Of a DNA stretch of 64,000 bases, positions 59,780 to 64,000 are shown one piece after another. The stretch spans positions 558,001 to 622,000 of the forward strand of contig JAEVYT010000030.1 in assembly GCA_023392615.1 (NCBI GenBank). Direction: 5' to 3'. Position numbers and translations under genes: made by a program. The DNA is from Bacillota bacterium (lineage in GTDB: Bacteria > Bacillota > Clostridia > Lachnospirales > Lachnospiraceae). The notes under the pieces were generated by a model. It was not told the DNA's origin and made no database searches. It worked only from the letters and a program-made list of their open reading frames with translations. Numbering within the stretch: position 1 is the first letter of the stretch; each line of letters begins with the position of its first letter.

Positions 59780-60856
59780 ATGAGGAAACTTTTAAAGATT
59801 TCCTTGGCATGTGCAGCAGGTTTGCTTGTATTCACAGCCAATCCCAAAACAGCATTCGCATATGAAGAAGGCGTTGCAGGTTTCGTATATGATAAAGATT
59901 CTAGCAGTACTGATGAGAAGTCTAATAGTACAACATTATTAAGCATGACTGATAGTGAATTACCGATACCTGGTTATAATAATCTGGCGATGGCGAACGT
60001 TGACACAAACCTAATGATTCGTTCCGGTGCGGGTGAAACATTCAAGGTTAAGGGAAAGCTACCTAAGAATGGTGGATGTGAAGTATTAAAATCCAACAAG
60101 GATGGATGGACTAAGATTTCAGCTAGAACATCCAATGGTAGTGTTGTAGGTTATGTAAAAAGTGATTTTCTGCTTACCGGGGACGAAGCGCTTCGTAAAG
60201 CGAAAAAAGTCGGTAATTATGTAGCAAAAGCGATTACTGACGGTCTTAATATCAGAGATAAGGCATCTACAGATGCAGCAGTTATTGATCAGATGGCGAA
60301 GGGTGAAGAATTAGTAGTAATAGATTCTAATGTTTCAACAGATGATAGCGAACACAGCGATTGGGTTAAAGTAGCGGTCGATAGTGATGATGCAGATAAT
60401 GATACTGCTTATGTAGCAAAAGAATATGTTAAGATTACATTTGAACTAGCTCGTGCAGTTACGATTCAGAAAATAAAGTACGGTTCAGAGGTATCATCTG
60501 TCCGTGTTAGATTGATTGATTCAGCTAAGGATCATCTTGGTGAATCCTATGTCTGGGGCGGTACCAGATTAGGCGCTGGTGTTGATTGCTCCGGTTTTAC
60601 TCAGGCTTTATATCGTAAGATGGGCTATAGCATTCCTCGTACGTCCAGAAGTCAAGCAGCCGGTGGACATCGAATTTCAGCATCGGAATTAAAACCTGGT
60701 GATCTTGTATTCTACGGAAGCTCCAGTTATATTAATCACGTAGCTATGTATATCGGCAATGGCAGAATTATTCATGCAAGTAATCCAAGAGACGGTATTA
60801 AGATATCACCAATGTATTACCGTTCCCCTGTAAAATATGTTCGATATATCAAATAG
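59780..60856 (+). CDS. Secreted SH3b-NlpC/P60 peptidoglycan hydrolase
   Basis: This 358-residue protein has a signal peptide (about 1-27, basic MRKLLK then hydrophobic, cleavage likely after AFA). Two SH3b domains (about 70-130 and 145-220) carry the repeated LMIRSGAGETFKVKG and LNIRDKASTDAAVIDQ patterns. The C-terminal NlpC/P60 domain holds catalytic C270 (VDCSGFTQALYRKMGYSIPRTS), H320 and H332. Such enzymes cut the cell-wall peptide D-Glu to diamino acid bond, in growth or cell separation. The very strong promoter indicates high expression. Confidence 0.93.
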   Translation: MRKLLKISLACAAGLLVFTANPKTAFAYEEGVAGFVYDKDSSSTDEKSNSTTLLSMTDSELPIPGYNNLAMANVDTNLMIRSGAGETFKVKGKLPKNGGCEVLKSNKDGWTKISARTSNGSVVGYVKSDFLLTGDEALRKAKKVGNYVAKAITDGLNIRDKASTDAAVIDQMAKGEELVVIDSNVSTDDSEHSDWVKVAVDSDDADNDTAYVAKEYVKITFELARAVTIQKIKYGSEVSSVRVRLIDSAKDHLGESYVWGGTRLGAGVDCSGFTQALYRKMGYSIPRTSRSQAAGGHRISASELKPGDLVFYGSSSYINHVAMYIGNGRIIHASNPRDGIKISPMYYRSPVKYVRYIK

Positions 60857-60886
60857 TTTATTTAATCAAATATGAAACTGTTTTTA

Positions 60887-60925
60887 ACAGGAGAAACACG
60901 CTAAGCGAGTTTCTCCTGTATTTTT
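60887..60925 (+). terminator. Rho-independent terminator after the hydrolase
   Basis: The perfect 11-bp arms ACAGGAGAAAC/GTTTCTCCTGT, with a further CGC/GCG pair in the loop, run into ATTTTTG. Confidence 0.93.
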
Positions 60926-61120
60926 GTTTTGTGATGGAGTATGGGTAAAAAGTAACTATTTAATTAGTTAAAGTTGTACCATTAAATTACATCTGAGAAA
61001 AAAATAAAACCATACTATATTTGTTGCAAGATCTGATTGTAAAATACAAAATAGTAGAAAAGCATAACTATATTAAAATAAATAAAATCTTTTCTTTTTC
61101 TGGTGTTTCTTCATAACCAG
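60926..61120. other. Gene-free stretch before the 205-bp foldback
   Basis: AT-rich sequence; I see no open frame, repeat or promoter pair that I can support. Confidence 0.4.
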
Positions 61121-61325
61121 GATAAGAGGACTTATAGTTAGGAGAAGCTTCTGGTAGGTAAACGATTAGCCAATTTTCGAGAGAGCTACTGCATGCTAGT
61201 TCGTTTTGTGAGCGACCGAGGGTCCAATTAGGGAGGAACAAAACGTAAAAGACGCATGCAGCAGCTCCCGAAAATTCAGCTTGTTTACCTACCAGAAGCT
61301 TCTCTAAACAATAAGTCCTCTTATC
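61121..61325. repeat. 205-bp foldback element
   Basis: The outer arms are GATAAGAGGACTTAT and ATAAGTCCTCTTATC (61121 and 61325 ends). Matching blocks follow inward: AGAAGCTTCTGGTAGGTAAAC / GTTTACCTACCAGAAGCTTCT (each 21 bases, given here only as position 61151-61171 and its mate), AATTTTCG / CGAAAATT, and GCATGC blocks. The centre holds GTTCGTTTTGTGAGCGACCG and GGAGGAACAAAACG. An apparent frame at 61256 begins inside the right arm and is not accepted. Confidence 0.88.
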
Positions 61326-61448
61326 CGTCTCTTAGTCATTCTACTGATCATTGCTTATTCAAATTCCGATTCTATGTTGACAGCCCATCCTTAGAATTTT
61401 ATAATAGCCGTAATGGATTTTATATGAAACTGGGAATGGAGAAAAAAG

Positions 61449-63125
61449 ATGCCGTTTATTTTTGTTATATTAGTGATTATATTTTGTCTTGTGATTATGA
61501 GCTTATGGAACGAATACAGCTTAACCAAGAAAATAAAGCTTAGACTGATGAAGGAATGGGGAGATGTTCCTGAGGAGGAATATACCGCGGAGAAGATGAC
61601 ATCCTTAAAAGCTTACTATCAGTCCATAATGGATCCAAATCTTGATATTGATGATATTACCTGGAACGATATTGATATGGATGAGATCTTTATGCTGATG
61701 AATAATACACAGTGCTCCGTTGGTGAGGAGTATTTGTATGCACTGCTTCGAAAACCCAGTTATTCGAATGAGGAATTACAAGAGCGAAATCGCTTGATAA
61801 AGTTCTTTTCAGAAAATGAAGAAACCAGAATTACTCTACAAACAAAATTGCGTCAGATCGGAAAGATTACCAGAATATCAGTGTATGAATATATTAATCG
61901 TCTCCGAGATCAAAAGGCGAAAAGTAATATCGGTCATTATCTGATGCTAGTAGGTTTGTTTGCATCAATCGGGCTAATCTTTATTAAGCCGGGTTTGGGA
62001 GGGATATGTACTGTTTTCTTTGTTGTGAACAATATCATTCAATATTATAAAGAAAAAGCTCAAATTGAGAATTATCTGATTGTGGTGGCATTTATTTTTC
62101 GACTCCTTGATGGTAGTAAGGAGATTGTAAAATTAAATATTGATGAGATACAATCCTATACTGATTGTATTAAACAAGATTCTGATAAGTTTAATAAGTA
62201 TAGAAGAAGTGCTGTTTTGCTCACTCCTAAGAAAGCCAGTGGCTCTTTGGCAGATTTGATTTTAGACTATATTCGTATGTTCACTCATATTGACTTAATT
62301 ATGTATAATTCTATGTTGAGCTTTCTTCAGACTAATAAGGATACCTTAAATCGAATCTTTATGAATATAGGAATAATTGATAGTATGATAGCGGGCGCTT
62401 CCTTCCGTGATTATATCGATTATTATTGTGAACCGGAGTTGATGAAAAAGGCAGAACCCTTTATTAAGGTGAGTGATTTATATCATCCGCTAATTGAATC
62501 TCCGGTTGTGAATTCTATCTCAGAGGAGCGATCGGTTCTCCTTACCGGTTCCAATGCATCCGGAAAATCAACTTTTATCAAAACACTTGCAATTAATGCG
62601 ATACTAGTACAGACCATATTTACATCGGTTAGTAAAAGCTATTCAGGTAGTTTTTTTAAAGTCTTTTCTTCGATGGCGTTACGGGACAATATACTTACCA
62701 AAGAAAGTTACTATATTGTAGAGATTAAATCATTAAAGAGAATTTTAGATCAGGTAAATGAAGAAATACCGACGCTTTGTTTTATTGATGAAGTGTTAAG
62801 AGGTACAAATACACTAGAGAGAATTGCTGCTTCTTCTAGAATACTATCCTCTCTTGCACGTAAGAATACACTTGTATTTGCTGCAACCCATGATATTGAA
62901 CTCACTCATATTCTTAAAAATGATTATTCGAACTATCATTTTCAGGAACGGATTGAAGAAGATAACATTATCTTTGATTACAAGTTATATCAAGGGAAAG
63001 CGATATCAAAAAATGCAATCAAGTTATTAAATATGCTTGGTTATCCTAAAAATATTATCCGGTCTGCAGAAGATGCAGCGGAAGAATTTTTAGAAAAAGG
63101 CGAGTGGAGTATGGTGAATGATTAA
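61449..63125 (+). CDS. Membrane-anchored MutS-like ATPase
   Basis: This 558-residue protein has the C-terminal MutS-type ATPase: Walker A LLTGSNASGKSTFIK near residues 355-368, CFIDEVLRGTNTLERIAASS (Walker B and MutS signature) and AATHDIELTHIL. The N-terminus is a hydrophobic segment (FIFVILVIIFCLVIMSLW) and two more lie near 173-205. No mismatch-recognition or connector domain is present, so it is not a mismatch repair MutS. The family is annotated as MutS-related and its job is unknown. GGAG lies 10 bases before the ATG. It lies two genes upstream of mutS proper, with rnhA between. Confidence 0.87.
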   Translation: MPFIFVILVIIFCLVIMSLWNEYSLTKKIKLRLMKEWGDVPEEEYTAEKMTSLKAYYQSIMDPNLDIDDITWNDIDMDEIFMLMNNTQCSVGEEYLYALLRKPSYSNEELQERNRLIKFFSENEETRITLQTKLRQIGKITRISVYEYINRLRDQKAKSNIGHYLMLVGLFASIGLIFIKPGLGGICTVFFVVNNIIQYYKEKAQIENYLIVVAFIFRLLDGSKEIVKLNIDEIQSYTDCIKQDSDKFNKYRRSAVLLTPKKASGSLADLILDYIRMFTHIDLIMYNSMLSFLQTNKDTLNRIFMNIGIIDSMIAGASFRDYIDYYCEPELMKKAEPFIKVSDLYHPLIESPVVNSISEERSVLLTGSNASGKSTFIKTLAINAILVQTIFTSVSKSYSGSFFKVFSSMALRDNILTKESYYIVEIKSLKRILDQVNEEIPTLCFIDEVLRGTNTLERIAASSRILSSLARKNTLVFAATHDIELTHILKNDYSNYHFQERIEEDNIIFDYKLYQGKAISKNAIKLLNMLGYPKNIIRSAEDAAEEFLEKGEWSMVND

Positions 63126-63174
63126 AATCATTCACCTTGCTGGTTTGTGTCTGCGTAATCCTCGACACAAACCA
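63113..63174 (+). terminator. Paired hairpins after the MutS-like gene
   Basis: GGTGAATGAT/ATCATTCACC (63113-63122, 63127-63136) overlaps the stop codon. A second perfect 11-bp stem, TGGTTTGTGTC/GACACAAACCA (63141-63151, 63164-63174), follows. Neither has a T-run, so termination is uncertain. Confidence 0.5.
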
Positions 63175-63256
63175 GAGACTAAGGGAAAACGAATACAAAA
63201 TGGAAATTTTATATTAGGAAAGAACAGGATTTTGCAGGAAATTATGGAGGAATAGA

Positions 63257-63733
63257 ATGGACATTAAGATATATACCGATGGATCGGCTAGAGGAAATCC
63301 GGATGGGCCGGGCGGTTACGGAACGATACTGTTATATGTGGATTCCAAAGGCGTGACACATGAGAAGGAGTTAAGTGCGGGCTTTAAGAAGACGACAAAT
63401 AACCGTATGGAGCTTTTGGCTGCAGTGATTGGACTGGAAGCCTTGAATAAGCCATGCAATGTAGTGATTTATTCGGATTCCCAGTATCTTGTGAAAGCAT
63501 TTAATGAACATTGGATTGATGGATGGATTAAGAAGGGCTGGAAGAGAGGGAAAAATGAGCCGGTTAAAAATGTAGACCTCTGGAAAAGGCTACTCAAGGC
63601 AATGGAACCTCATACAGTTACTTATGAATGGGTGAGAGGGCATAACGGACACCCGATGAATGAGCGTTGTGATGTGCTTGCTACAACAGCAGCGGATGGA
63701 ACTGATTTACTAGACGATGTACAAACTGAATAA
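63257..63733 (+). CDS. rnhA: Ribonuclease HI
   Basis: This 158-residue endonuclease cleaves RNA in RNA-DNA hybrids. The catalytic set is visible: D7 in KIYTDGSARGNPDGPGG, Glu in NNRMELLAAV, Asp in IYSDSQYLVKAF and Asp in NERCDVLA. The basic loop (IKKGWKRGKNEPVKN) resembles the Escherichia coli handle. ATGGAGG precedes the ATG. With RNase HII at 50291 the genome encodes both types. Confidence 0.96.
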   Translation: MDIKIYTDGSARGNPDGPGGYGTILLYVDSKGVTHEKELSAGFKKTTNNRMELLAAVIGLEALNKPCNVVIYSDSQYLVKAFNEHWIDGWIKKGWKRGKNEPVKNVDLWKRLLKAMEPHTVTYEWVRGHNGHPMNERCDVLATTAADGTDLLDDVQTE

Positions 63734-63754
63734 TGAAATAAACGATTCAAACCG

Positions 63755-63782
63755 TTGCAATCAATTATCTTTATGATATAAT
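63755..63782 (+). promoter_or_regulatory. Promoter of mutS
   Basis: TTGCAA at 63755-63760, 16 bases, then TATAAT at 63777-63782 with TG at the extended -10 position. Transcription would start about 35 bases before the mutS start codon. Confidence 0.8.
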
Positions 63783-63824
63783 TGTAATGGTTTTGTTTAT
63801 TATACAAAGGAAAGGAAATTCACC

Positions 63825-64000
63825 ATGACTCAATTAACCCCACTTATGCAGCAATATTTGCAAATCAAGGAGCAATATAAGGACTGTATATTGTTTTACC
63901 GATTGGGTGATTTTTACGAGATGTTCTTTGAAGATGCCCATACCTGTTCTAAGGAGTTAGAGATTGCGTTAACAGGAAAAAGTATCGGGCAGGAAGAACG
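63825..64000 (+). CDS. mutS: DNA mismatch repair protein MutS (5' end)
   Basis: The first 58 codons of mutS reach the right edge of the window. The start MTQLTPLMQQYLQIKEQYKDCILFYRLGDFYEMFFEDA contains the mismatch-binding FYE motif with Phe and Glu. AAAGGAAAGG precedes the ATG. Most of the gene lies outside the window. No mutL is visible here. Confidence 0.93.
   Translation, partial: MTQLTPLMQQYLQIKEQYKDCILFYRLGDFYEMFFEDAHTCSKELEIALTGKSIGQEE

Noticed and set aside
61256..61543. Plus-strand frame of 95 codons
   Set aside because: It begins inside the right arm of the 205-bp foldback, has no ribosome site and overlaps the start of the MutS-like gene in another frame.

Overview
The window is AT-rich DNA from an endospore-forming member of the Clostridia, most likely Lachnospiraceae of the Lachnoclostridium phytofermentans type. 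Supporting signs are spoIVA, a fused IspH-S1 protein, YesM/YesN-type sugar regulation, a DinR-type SOS box at recA, strong GGAGG ribosome sites and the Gram-positive order ylxM-ffh-rpsP-khpA-rimM-trmD-rplS-lepB-rbgA-rnhB. The genus call is inference from gene content. No tRNA, rRNA, CRISPR array, prophage or intact insertion sequence was seen.

Region 1 (1-1.6 kb) has the tail of an aconitase-like gene, a small flavin-binding-fold protein and two small membrane ORFs. Region 2 (2-16.2 kb) is the accessory centrepiece: a probable chitin-disaccharide locus. It encodes a GH94 N,N'-diacetylchitobiose phosphorylase, a phosphohexomutase, a YesM-like sensor kinase, a sugar-binding lipoprotein, two ABC permeases, a REC-AraC regulator, a chemoreceptor, NagA and NagB. 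Read together: uptake, phosphorolysis to GlcNAc-1-P plus GlcNAc, isomerisation to GlcNAc-6-P, deacetylation, then deamination to fructose-6-P. The transporter ATPase and a GlcNAc kinase are absent from the window. The locus ends in a nested palindrome of about 100 bp.

Region 3 (16.4-37.8 kb) is mostly housekeeping: folD, rimO, pgsA, cinA, a BaiN-type flavoprotein, cmk, ispH-rpsA, an orphan cheR, plsX-acpP-rnc-smc-ftsY, ilvA, recA and recX. The pgsA-cinA gap holds a 224-bp foldback and 80-bp tandem repeats; the ilvA-recA gap holds a candidate 6S-like RNA and an SOS-controlled promoter. Region 4 (38.1-41.8 kb) is a four-gene biotin-dependent carboxyltransferase module (12S-like, OadG-like, biotin carrier, 5S-like) with neither a membrane beta subunit nor a biotin carboxylase. 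Two orphan hypothetical genes follow (42.4-43.4 kb).

Region 5 (43.6-57.9 kb) carries the SRP, ribosome-maturation and tRNA-modification operon, signal peptidase, RNase HII, Der, PlsY, GpsA and related genes; structured leaders precede ylxM, rpsP and rplS. Region 6 (58-64 kb) has spoIVA, a secreted SH3b-NlpC/P60 hydrolase, a 205-bp foldback, a membrane-anchored MutS-like ATPase, rnhA and the 5' end of mutS. Many starts are placed downstream of the longest frame because a GGAGG-type site sits at proper spacing before the internal ATG.
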